Positions 1 through 6,578 of a stretch of DNA of 64,000 nucleotides are shown here, one piece after another; within the stretch, counting starts at the first letter, position 1, and the number at the start of each line of letters is the position of its first letter. Below the pieces are notes generated by a model that saw only the letters and a list, made by a program, of their open reading frames with translations, was not told where the DNA came from and searched no databases. Location: the NCBI GenBank assembly GCA_040756515.1, contig JBFLYW010000001.1, positions 62,001 through 126,000 of the forward strand, given 5' to 3'. The translations under genes were made by a program, and so were the position numbers. This DNA comes from DSXH01 sp020724325 (GTDB lineage Bacteria; Bacteroidota; Ignavibacteria; Ignavibacteriales; Melioribacteraceae).

Positions 1-82
1 CTTAGGGTGTGGTGTTCACTGTAATAATGGGAAAGTAAAAGAAAATGAGTTTATGGGTGCCCTATGGCTTGGATGTGGCTTG

Positions 83-358
83 TTACAGGCTTGTTAGGGG
101 TTGGTTTGATGAGGGAAAAGAAACCGGCTTATTTCTTCTTTTCCGGAATAGAATTGTATTCACAGAATCATAACACAAATTATATTTCTCTGAGAGAATG
201 AATATTGATTCGATCTGATTGTAAGTATTTCTCAATTCCAGGTATTCTGATTTGATTTGAAGATTTCGGAGGACCAATTCATTGATTAATCCAAGTTGAT
301 GATATTTCTGGAATTTGGATTCACTTCTAATATGTGATATGTCGAATCTGTGAGTCAT
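83..358 (-). CDS. small hypothetical protein, possible HTH
   Basis: A 91-residue basic protein. Residues about 23-75 look helical and carry a pattern, LSEKYNLCYDSVNTILFRKR, that resembles the recognition part of small helix-turn-helix proteins seen in Bacteroidota mobile elements. I do not recognise a named family. It has no signal peptide or membrane segment. The start at 358 has no clear ribosome-binding site. It sits at the edge of the mobile module, on the strand opposite the lysis genes. It could be a regulatory gene of the element or a chance frame. The coherent amphipathic pattern favours a real gene. Confidence 0.5.
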   Translation of the reverse strand: MTHRFDISHIRSESKFQKYHQLGLINELVLRNLQIKSEYLELRNTYNQIESIFILSEKYNLCYDSVNTILFRKRRNKPVSFPSSNQPLTSL

Positions 359-950
359 TATTTTTTAGCAATTAGCTGACGAAAAAATATATTTAATGAT
401 ATGATGAGTGCAACGCTCGATGTTTATGATTTGTTTTCTTTTGTTATCGATAGAACAATAAAATTACATGAAATGAAATAGAACGCAGATTACACGGACC
501 CGCCTACCGGACGGGCAGGTTCAACAGATAAGCACAGATTGATTTCAAAAATTGTTGCGAAGTGGAGTGTGTGTGGCAAAGCCGCGACACGGAACGAGCA
601 GCATATATCATGTAAGCGAATGAAGGTGTGTGGGAATCCACGACCGGAATGAGCGATGATGAGGCGATTAGTATTTTTTAGTGCCGAGTTTATATAAGAC
701 AACATTATGTTGATTCGATTGTAATTGAGAAAACGCCTTTGTTGGGACTACCCAAATACAAAAACATAATGTTACTTATGTAATACTGGCTGTCCCATGC
801 CCCGACCCGTCAGGGCCGGGCAAGTTGAGCTGAGACCTCCCACAAAAGGTTTGTTGATCCATGAAATCTTCTATCTGATGTAAAGTGAATTACAGTGAAG
901 TTAGAATTGCGAATTGAGAGTTTGGAATTGAGAATTGAAGGAATGAAGAA
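359..950. repeat. gene-free stretch built of dispersed short repeats
   Basis: No convincing gene is present. The stretch holds pieces of dispersed intergenic repeats: an ACGCAGATTACACGGA/AAGCACAGATT type around 482-540, a GC-rich near-palindrome at 498-520 (CCGCCTACCGG core), a CCCGACCCGTCAGGGCCGGG hairpin around 800, and AATTGAGAATTGA-type microrepeats at 903-940. The same families recur elsewhere in the window, some inside genes. Confidence 0.6.
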
Positions 951-1433
951 ATGAAATTGTCTGATAACACTTCGACTAAGCTCAGTGCAAGTTTTTATCT
1001 TAATGAATTTACAATTTCGCAAGAAGCGGAAAGGCATGGTTATAAGAATGAACCGAATGAAAAACAGATTGAGAACTTGAGATTGCTTTGTGTGAATGTT
1101 TTACAACCTCTGAGAGAAATTATCAATGTGCCAATTTATATTAATTCTGGTTTTCGTTCATTTGATGTCAATGCTGCTGTTGGAGGAAGATTTAATTCTC
1201 AACATCTCGAAGGAAAAGCAGCAGACTTGGTTGTTCCTTCCATGAATTTAGCTGATGTGTTCAATATTGTTTTGGAGAGAATTTCCTTTGATCAATTAAT
1301 TTATGAATTCGGAAAGTGGATTCATGTTTCGTGGAATGGTGAAAAGAATAGAAATGAAGTTTTATTGTCAAAGAAGTTAAATAGAAAAACTATCTATGAA
1401 AAAGTTACTGGAGAATTGAAATATGTTTCATGA
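951..1433 (+). CDS. M15-family zinc peptidase (phage-type endolysin)
   Basis: A 160-residue protein of the peptidase M15_3 type, which cuts peptide crosslinks of peptidoglycan (D-Ala-D-Ala or endopeptidase activity). The zinc site is visible: SGFRS at 66-70, SQH with His85, ADL with Asp92 and WIHVS with His125; Glu119 is a candidate catalytic acid. There is no signal peptide, so export would depend on the holin at 1971-2360. Gene order (peptidase, TM/coiled-coil protein, holin) is that of a lysis cassette. Residues 7-13 (TSTKLSA) come from a dispersed repeat (967-991) inserted in frame between MKLSDN and the usual FxLNEFT start of the domain. The insertion leaves the active site untouched. 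Confidence 0.85.
   Translation: MKLSDNTSTKLSASFYLNEFTISQEAERHGYKNEPNEKQIENLRLLCVNVLQPLREIINVPIYINSGFRSFDVNAAVGGRFNSQHLEGKAADLVVPSMNLADVFNIVLERISFDQLIYEFGKWIHVSWNGEKNRNEVLLSKKLNRKTIYEKVTGELKYVS
967..991 (+). repeat. in-frame copy of TTCGACT..GCTCAGTG repeat
   Basis: The ACACTTCGACTAAGCTCAGT sequence plus GCAAG is a copy of the same short repeat found twice in the integrase gene (6055-6079 and 6427-6475). Here it adds about eight codons near the start of the M15 peptidase without breaking the frame. The ends CACT and AGTG are complementary. Confidence 0.75.
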
Positions 1434-1459
1434 AAATAAATCAATGTTCTATTCATCCA

Positions 1460-1691
1460 TTCTTTTCTTGGCGCAAGAAAAGAATCAAAAGAACATGCAC
1501 TTAAAAAGAATTGCTAAATCTTCACTCCGTTTCGGGAAGAAAAATAACTTCTCTCCCGATAATAGATTTAGAATAGTTGTTATCGGGATCGTCGGACAGA
1601 TTTTTCTTCTAATCCTCCACTACGTTCAGATTTTGCACGCAATTCTTTTAATGTGCGAAAGACGAAAACATTTAACGCCAAGTATTTGAGG
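1460..1691 (+). repeat. structured interspersed repeat, copy A
   Basis: First of three related, hairpin-rich, apparently non-coding elements. It opens with a perfect 11-bp inverted repeat (1460-1470 with 1474-1484). Nested stems follow: 1498-1515 with 1639-1656, 1536-1545 with 1600-1609 (GAAGAAAAAT/ATTTTTCTTC) and 1554-1562 with 1580-1588 (TCCCGATAA/TTATCGGGA). It ends in TTAACGCCAAGTATTTGAGG, shared with copy B. It begins about 25 bases after the peptidase stop codon. The open frame across it is an artefact of the repeat. Confidence 0.75.
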
Positions 1692-1708
1692 ATGAACAGA
1701 GACAAAAC

Positions 1709-1969
1709 ATGAATGAAAAGATTTACATATGGATAATTGGTGGGCTTTTAAGCTTGGTGAATTTTCTTTTCTGGTCCAGGATTAAGAGAATTGAAAAAGA
1801 TGTTGATGAGACGAAAAAGAAATCGTCTTCGATTGAGAAAAATTATTTGTCCCGGTTTGAAGTTCTGCATAATAAGTTGAGTGAAGTTGAGAAGAATATT
1901 ATTCGAGAGATTTACAATATTAAGCTTTCGGCTGTCAGTCATCAGCATTTAGATAAAGAAGGAGATTAA
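1709..1969 (+). CDS. small TM plus coiled-coil protein of lysis cassette
   Basis: An 86-residue protein with one N-terminal membrane helix (about 5-24) followed by a charged, heptad-like helix (about 25-75). It lies one base upstream of the holin gene and downstream of the M15 peptidase. The architecture and position fit an accessory lysis protein such as a spanin-like or holin-regulating protein, but I see no diagnostic motif. The ribosome-binding site is weak. The function is inferred from context only. Confidence 0.6.
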   Translation: MNEKIYIWIIGGLLSLVNFLFWSRIKRIEKDVDETKKKSSSIEKNYLSRFEVLHNKLSEVEKNIIREIYNIKLSAVSHQHLDKEGD

Positions 1970-1970
1970 A

Positions 1971-2360
1971 ATGGGAGTATTAGATTTTTTAAGCGGTATA
2001 GTAAAACCGATTACCGATTTGATTGATAATCTTTCTACTTCTGATGAAGAGAGAGGAAAACTTCAAAACGAGATGACAAAAATTGAGAATGAGTTCCTCG
2101 CTAAAGCTCTTGAGTATGAGAGTAAATTACTAGACTCTCAGGGAAGAATTGTTGAGGCGGAAGCGAAAGGACAAAGCTGGCTGCAGAGAAATTGGAGGCC
2201 AATTACAATGCTTACTTTTCTTATCCTAGTTGTGTGTGATTCTTTTGGTTGGCTTGCATTTCGGCTGAGTAATGAAGCATGGACTTTATTACAAATTGGT
2301 TTGGGTGGATATGTAGTTGGAAGAACCGGTGAGAAAATTGTTGAGAAGATTAGAAAATGA
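1971..2360 (+). CDS. holin of gene-transfer-agent 3TM type
   Basis: A 129-residue protein. It has an amphipathic N-terminus, a charged helix (about 25-65) and the signature EAKGQSWLQRNWRPITML, followed by hydrophobic segments at about 76-98 and 103-117 and the ending GGYVVGRTGEKI. This matches the GTA_holin_3TM family, which permeabilises the inner membrane so that an endolysin can reach the wall. A good AAGGAG site precedes the ATG. It closes the lysis cassette and is followed by a terminator. No phage head or tail genes are seen, so it may be a prophage remnant or part of a particle-release system encoded outside the window. Confidence 0.85.
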   Translation: MGVLDFLSGIVKPITDLIDNLSTSDEERGKLQNEMTKIENEFLAKALEYESKLLDSQGRIVEAEAKGQSWLQRNWRPITMLTFLILVVCDSFGWLAFRLSNEAWTLLQIGLGGYVVGRTGEKIVEKIRK

Positions 2361-2479
2361 TTTTAGAATATGAATATACCCCAAATGATTTTATATGATG
2401 ATTTTGATTGACAATTTGTAAAGGAACAGCTAAATTTCTTATGGTTTTATAAGGGACTGGGAATGCCCGGTCGGTTAGA

Positions 2480-2505
2480 GGCTCTGATGAATTTCGGAGC
2501 CTTTT
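2480..2505 (+). terminator. probable terminator of lysis cassette
   Basis: GGCTC (2480-2484) pairs with GAGCC (2497-2501) and is followed at once by TTTT and a further T-rich run. It lies about 120 bases past the holin stop codon and just before the convergent DUF3800 gene. Confidence 0.6.
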
Positions 2506-2510
2506 GCTTT

Positions 2511-3281
2511 TTACGGGAATACCTTGAAACATTCCCATCCATTAATCTTACCTAATATTTTCGATTTGATGACTTCGAATGGTTTATTTTCTTTTCCCGG
2601 ATTAAGAATGTGGCGACCAATGGGATAACCGCAAAGATCAGCAATCTGTGTCCCGACAATATTATTAGACTTGGGTAAAAAAGTTAGAATAAATTCAATC
2701 TTTCTAAATTCCTCTTTACTGATTCTTTCAGTTCCTTCTCGAATCATTTCATAAAGACTTAAACGCAATGCATCATCTTCGTTCTTGCCGCGAGATTCAG
2801 CAACTAAGCGGACTTTTGTTTGCTTGATTTGATTAAGGAGAGTAATTATTCTTTCCACATTAAATTTGAGAGCAAGTTCGTAAGGATTGAACGGTTTTGC
2901 ATATTGTTTGACAAGTGTTTCTTTTTTTATAACTGAAACGATCAATTTGAAGTTGAGATTACCTATCAATTCCGATATTGAATTAAGGAACGGCTCTCTT
3001 TTATTTACATTCAACAGGAATTCAAAAGGGGTTTGAGCTTTACGAATATCTCTTGAATGCAAGATAACGCCTTCATGTCCAAAGTTATTAATTTTTAGCT
3101 GATATACTTTAGGAATAATTTCGTTGACATAAACTGATTGTCGAACTATAAAAGTCGTTAAAACAAAAATTGGGAAATCTTTATCAATTTTTTCGAGAGA
3201 ATGATCACCGGTTTCATCAAGATAAACCAAGATTTGATCTATTTTATTTTGATCAGATTCTTTGTTCTGGTCTTCTGGCAT
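2511..3281 (-). CDS. DUF3800 domain protein
   Basis: A 256-residue protein. Near the N-terminus it carries YLDETGDHS (about 20-28), the acidic motif typical of DUF3800. Toward the end it has GTQIADLCGYPIGRH (about 210-224), where the Asp is the second conserved acidic position. The family is thought to have an RNase H-like fold and is common in phages, genomic islands and near defence genes; its biochemical role is not settled. It has no signal peptide or membrane helix. It is alone on the minus strand between the lysis cassette and the regulatory/integrase genes, so it is probably cargo of the element. Confidence 0.8.
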   Translation of the reverse strand: MPEDQNKESDQNKIDQILVYLDETGDHSLEKIDKDFPIFVLTTFIVRQSVYVNEIIPKVYQLKINNFGHEGVILHSRDIRKAQTPFEFLLNVNKREPFLNSISELIGNLNFKLIVSVIKKETLVKQYAKPFNPYELALKFNVERIITLLNQIKQTKVRLVAESRGKNEDDALRLSLYEMIREGTERISKEEFRKIEFILTFLPKSNNIVGTQIADLCGYPIGRHILNPGKENKPFEVIKSKILGKINGWECFKVFP

Positions 3282-3681
3282 TTATTCTAAATTCCGTTAT
3301 TGAATAAATGGAAATGGGTTCTTTCTAGTTGGGAAATATTCAAAAGAATTAATCATTATACTATCTTATATCACTTCTTCAAAGTAGTCATAATAATCTA
3401 TAAAGTAAAAACGAGCAACTATAAAAATACAACTTCGATATAATTATACTTGTTGAATTCGGGTGTGAATTTTCATTGAAGAAATATTGTAGTGAATATT
3501 TTGAAAGAAATTATTATATATCGAGTGATTTAGAAACGAGTTACCAGTTATTTAGGGAAGTCAATAGCGAACCTTTCTACGGCTTAAATCCCATGGACAT
3601 AGTCGGGATTCAAATCTTAAGGACTGCCGACGAATAAAATGTGTGCAATAATTAATTATCTCTCAATTTACAGGGGGAAAT
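3282..3681. other. 400-bp divergent intergenic region
   Basis: A gap between the divergently transcribed DUF3800 gene and the 3682 gene. It should hold both promoters. I see AT-rich sequence and a CGATATAATTATACTT stretch near 3437 that may be a degenerate relative of the repeats at 4542-4649. There is no gene and no strong terminator. Confidence 0.4.
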
Positions 3682-4569
3682 ATGTCTATAGAAAGGTTTT
3701 CTTTTGTGGAACTTGAAAAACGATTAGAGGAAATCGAACTTGATATTGATAAAATCGAGTTCATTTCAAAAGAAATTGTAAGATGCAGGAATGCGATACA
3801 AGATGTTAAGTGTGAAGCAAAGAATATAGAGCCGACCGAAATAAAGCTTTCCGCAAAAACAGTAAATCAAGAGACTTCCCTAGTTGAACTTGTCAATTTT
3901 GATAAGAAAATAAAACAAACAATAACAAAGAAGATTGTAAAGATTTGTAAGAAGAATCTTTGTAAAGAGTATTATGAATTTATAGAACGTGCAGAGAACC
4001 ATTTGGTTTTTTACAAAACAAAATTAGAAATGAGAGCGACTTGGAATGAATGTTTTAATAATGAGAAAGAAACAGTTAAGACTAACGATTCCACAATCAG
4101 GATAGTTTGGAAATTGGGTGACGCTAAACTTTTAGCTTTGTTTGATCGCCTTCAGAATAACGTGTGTGTTCCGAAGTTTATAAAAGAAGAAATACTAGCT
4201 CATTTTACTGATGAGAAACATATTCCCTTTTGTAATGTGAGAATACATTTTAGAAAAATTATTTGGCTTAAGAGCGACAGCAGCTTTTCTATATTTGTTG
4301 ATGAACTGGCACAGAGAAAAGCAATTGATGAAGAGAATAAATACAAGGTGTTTGAAAAACATTTTTGTAATAAAAACGGTAAGCCGTTCAAATATTTAGC
4401 ACAAAAAAAGAATAATACAATTAGCTACACCGAAACAGTTAAATGGATTAGAAAGATTCTCGATTCAGTTGAAATAGTATTCATGTTTTTTGTTTCGCAA
4501 AGCAATTTTTGGCTTAATGACACTTTGGTCGAATATTTAAAAAGTATATCAGACTATATCATGACTTGA
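3682..4569 (+). CDS. hypothetical protein of mobile element, possibly RteC-like
   Basis: A 295-residue, lysine-rich soluble protein. A strong AGGGGG site precedes the ATG. The N-terminal half is helical. The second half (about 130-240) begins WKLGDAKLLALFDRL, has an HFRKIIWLKSDSSF segment and ends in an aromatic-rich stretch. The layout resembles RteC-type and related regulatory proteins of Bacteroidota integrative elements, but no motif is decisive. It is directly followed by a cluster of GATATACTT repeats and an excisionase-like HTH gene, which suggests a role in controlling excision or replication. The last codons overlap the first repeat of that cluster. Confidence 0.55.
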   Translation: MSIERFSFVELEKRLEEIELDIDKIEFISKEIVRCRNAIQDVKCEAKNIEPTEIKLSAKTVNQETSLVELVNFDKKIKQTITKKIVKICKKNLCKEYYEFIERAENHLVFYKTKLEMRATWNECFNNEKETVKTNDSTIRIVWKLGDAKLLALFDRLQNNVCVPKFIKEEILAHFTDEKHIPFCNVRIHFRKIIWLKSDSSFSIFVDELAQRKAIDEENKYKVFEKHFCNKNGKPFKYLAQKKNNTISYTETVKWIRKILDSVEIVFMFFVSQSNFWLNDTLVEYLKSISDYIMT

Positions 4570-4649
4570 TAGCCTTCGATATACTTTTGGGGGTAGTGGT
4601 GAAAAAGTATATCATACTTTATCGATTTGCGATATACTTCGATATACTG
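4542..4649. promoter_or_regulatory. cluster of five 9-bp GATATACTT repeats
   Basis: AAGTATATC at 4542-4550 and 4605-4613, and its complement GATATACTT at 4578-4586 and 4631-4639, with a near copy GATATACTG at 4641-4649. Five copies in mixed orientation occur in 108 bp directly upstream of the HTH gene. They look like operator or excisionase-type binding sites, or iterons. Confidence 0.6.
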
Positions 4650-4716
4650 TGATAAATACTTTTTCTTGTTTTTCTATTTCATATTTCTCATGTAATTAAA
4701 CAACATGAGGTGTGAG

Positions 4717-5166
4717 ATGAAAAAACAGAAAGATTCTTCTCTCGATAAATCTAGATCAGAACAAATACTTCAAAAACTTTCCACACTAGAAGAATTAATA
4801 AAGAAAAAAAATGATAAACCACTGACTTTCAAAGAAGCATGTTCTTATTTAGGTTATGCACCAAGTTATCTTTACAAATTAACCTATCGAAAAGTAATTC
4901 CACATTACAAACCAACCGGCAAGATGATTTTCTTTTCAAAGAATGAAATTGACGAGTGGATTTTTAGAAGCAGTGATGAGCGTAAAGTTATGAATGATGA
5001 ATTCAAGGAAGAAAAGAATAATGAAAAGGATCCTAATCAGATGGAGATGGGTTTTGATGAAAAGAAGGATAAAAGGAATGAAGAAAATAATGAAACAGAA
5101 ATACTGATTGAGTTTCCACTGAAAAGCAGAAAAAAAACAATAAAACGCAGATTGAGAAATGAATAA
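4717..5166 (+). CDS. excisionase-family helix-turn-helix protein
   Basis: A 149-residue protein. Residues about 35-85 match the HTH_17/excisionase pattern: LTFKEACSYLGYAPSYLYKL, then a wing with VIPHYKPTGKMIFFSKNEIDEWI. The C-terminal third is charged and disordered (many E, K, N) with a basic tail. I place the start at the ATG at 4717 because GAGGTG lies just ahead of it; an upstream ATG at 4705 is in frame but has no such site. It sits between the repeat cluster at 4542-4649 and the integrase, as expected for a recombination directionality factor or a repressor of the element. Confidence 0.8.
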   Translation: MKKQKDSSLDKSRSEQILQKLSTLEELIKKKNDKPLTFKEACSYLGYAPSYLYKLTYRKVIPHYKPTGKMIFFSKNEIDEWIFRSSDERKVMNDEFKEEKNNEKDPNQMEMGFDEKKDKRNEENNETEILIEFPLKSRKKTIKRRLRNE

Positions 5167-5190
5167 GATATTAAAAAATATATGCTATTG

Positions 5191-5376
5191 TTCTTTTCTC
5201 TTGATAGAAAAGAACCAAAAGATCAAGTCTGCAAATCCTTGGCTAAATATTTCATTCGCACAACGGAGAAAATTAAACTCTCCCGCTTATTATTTGAAAA
5301 TATTGAAAGCGGGATCAAACAGAAATTTTCTCTTTTCGTTGTGCTCGTTCATATTCTTAACGCCAAGTATTTGAGG
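5191..5376 (+). repeat. structured interspersed repeat, copy B
   Basis: Second copy of the element. An inverted repeat opens it (5191-5199 with 5206-5214). Stems are 5258-5265 with 5337-5344 (GCACAACG/CGTTGTGC), 5266-5274 with 5324-5332 (GAGAAAATT/AATTTTCTC) and 5282-5288 with 5307-5313 (CCCGCTT/AAGCGGG). The 3' end TTAACGCCAAGTATTTGAGG matches copy A. The stems use different bases from copies A and C yet remain paired. It fills the gap between the HTH gene and the integrase; the two overlapping open frames across it are not genes. Confidence 0.75.
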
Positions 5377-5402
5377 CCGGGAATAATTACAAGAGGTTGG
5401 AA

Positions 5403-6578
5403 ATGAAAGAAATGCTTAAAGGAATTTCATCAAGTGATTTGGAGAAGTTACGAATGCTGCTTTCGATTATTCCGGGGAATGAACAAAAGAACAATGTTAC
5501 GCTTCGTGTTTTTACAAATGAATACAGCAATATGATAAAACAAAATAGATCGAATGCATATTACGTTTCTGTTTGCAGTTCTTTCAAACATTTAACTGAA
5601 TTCTTTGGACATGGAAAATCTATTCAATCAATAGCATTGAAAGATATGGAACAGTTTGTGCTTTATCTTCAACGAAGAGTTAAGAAAGGATTTAGAGTTT
5701 ATTATCGAACAATAAAAGCCGCGTTCAATAAGGCAAAAGATTGGGGCTATGTAAAAGAAAATCATTTCCAAAAAGTAAAGCTGCCGAAAAAACAGCAAGT
5801 GAACCCGGTGTTTATCAATAGTGATCAACTATTAATGATTTGTGATCAGTTAAAGAATGAGACTATTAAAGACATTGTTGTATTCGCGTTTTATACTGGA
5901 ATGCGTTTGGACGAAATTGTGAATTTGAGGTTGAAGAATGTTGATCTAGAGAATAAAGTAGTTACGGTTGGTGATGATTGTTTTACAACGAAAGGAAGAA
6001 ATCAAAGGTTCATACCGATTAGTGAGGAAGCAGAAAAAGCAATTGAGAATTTAGACACTTCGACTGCGCTCAGTGCAGGATTGAGAATCCGCCAAAAGGT
6101 CAGCGGACAAGTTCAGAATGAAAAGAAAAAGATCATTTCGATTAAGTCTCTCAACTATAATAGAAATTATGTTTTCTGTAAGAGTAACGGAGAGAAATTT
6201 ACCGGAGATTATATTTCAAAAAGATTTAAGATAGCGTGTAAAGCTGCTGGTGTAGATCAATCAATTCATTTTCATTCTCTGAGACATTCATTTGCTTCTA
6301 ATCTTGTTCAGAAAGGTGTTCCACTTTATACAATAAAAGAACTGCTCGGGCATTCTTCGATTTCGACAACGGAAATTTATTCGCATTTGAATATGGATTC
6401 ATTGAGAGAGGCGATTAAAAGGCTAGACACTTCGGCTTCCTCTTCGACTTGCTCAGAGCTGCGGCTCAGTGCAAGTGCAAGCAGTGAGATGTTAGATATA
6501 AGCCAAAAGCAAAAAACAAGTCTTGAAGAGAATCCACGATTACAAATATTTAGTATTAATTCCGGAGAAAAGAGATGA
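5403..6578 (+). CDS. tyrosine recombinase (integrase)
   Basis: A 391-residue site-specific recombinase. It has an N-terminal SAM-like core-binding domain (about 35-120) and a catalytic domain with Arg in YTGMRLDE (about 168), Lys near 197, HSLRH (about 291-295), LGH (about 317) and the nucleophile Tyr in EIYSHL (about 326). I start at the ATG at 5403, six bases after AGAGG; a TTG at 5397 is in frame. Two dispersed repeats are inserted in frame, at 6055-6079 inside the catalytic domain and at 6427-6475 in the tail. The first is followed by a second repeat-like piece (CCGCC...GCGGACAAG), so a loop of about 30 residues is extra. The catalytic set is intact. The stop overlaps the primase start (ATGA). 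Confidence 0.88.
   Translation: MKEMLKGISSSDLEKLRMLLSIIPGNEQKNNVTLRVFTNEYSNMIKQNRSNAYYVSVCSSFKHLTEFFGHGKSIQSIALKDMEQFVLYLQRRVKKGFRVYYRTIKAAFNKAKDWGYVKENHFQKVKLPKKQQVNPVFINSDQLLMICDQLKNETIKDIVVFAFYTGMRLDEIVNLRLKNVDLENKVVTVGDDCFTTKGRNQRFIPISEEAEKAIENLDTSTALSAGLRIRQKVSGQVQNEKKKIISIKSLNYNRNYVFCKSNGEKFTGDYISKRFKIACKAAGVDQSIHFHSLRHSFASNLVQKGVPLYTIKELLGHSSISTTEIYSHLNMDSLREAIKRLDTSASSSTCSELRLSASASSEMLDISQKQKTSLEENPRLQIFSINSGEKR
6055..6079 (+). repeat. in-frame repeat insertion in integrase, site 1
   Basis: ACACTTCGACTGCGCTCAGT plus GCAGG encodes the DTSTALSAG segment. It matches the copy in the M15 gene (967-991) except at a few bases. It lies in a loop between the catalytic Lys and the His-x-x-Arg motif. 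Confidence 0.75.
6427..6475 (+). repeat. in-frame repeat insertion in integrase, site 2
   Basis: A longer variant that begins ACACTTCGGCTTCCTCTTCG and ends GCGGCTCAGTGCAAG. It encodes the Ser-rich DTSASSSTCSELRLSAS segment in the C-terminal tail, after the catalytic tyrosine. It looks like one repeat copy inserted inside another. Confidence 0.7.

Noticed and set aside
490..705. 71-residue minus-strand frame in the left gap
   Set aside because: It is composed of dispersed repeat pieces and translates to typical repeat-type residues.
1423..1689. 88-residue frame after the M15 peptidase gene
   Set aside because: It runs through structured repeat copy A; the related copies read in other frames and the conserved feature is base pairing, not protein.
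4542..4649. CRISPR array
   Set aside because: The repeats are only 9 bp, in both orientations and unevenly spaced. No cas genes or true CRISPR repeats were seen anywhere in the window.
5159..5406. Two overlapping frames (about 71 and 74 residues) before the integrase
   Set aside because: Both lie in repeat copy B and have no coding support.
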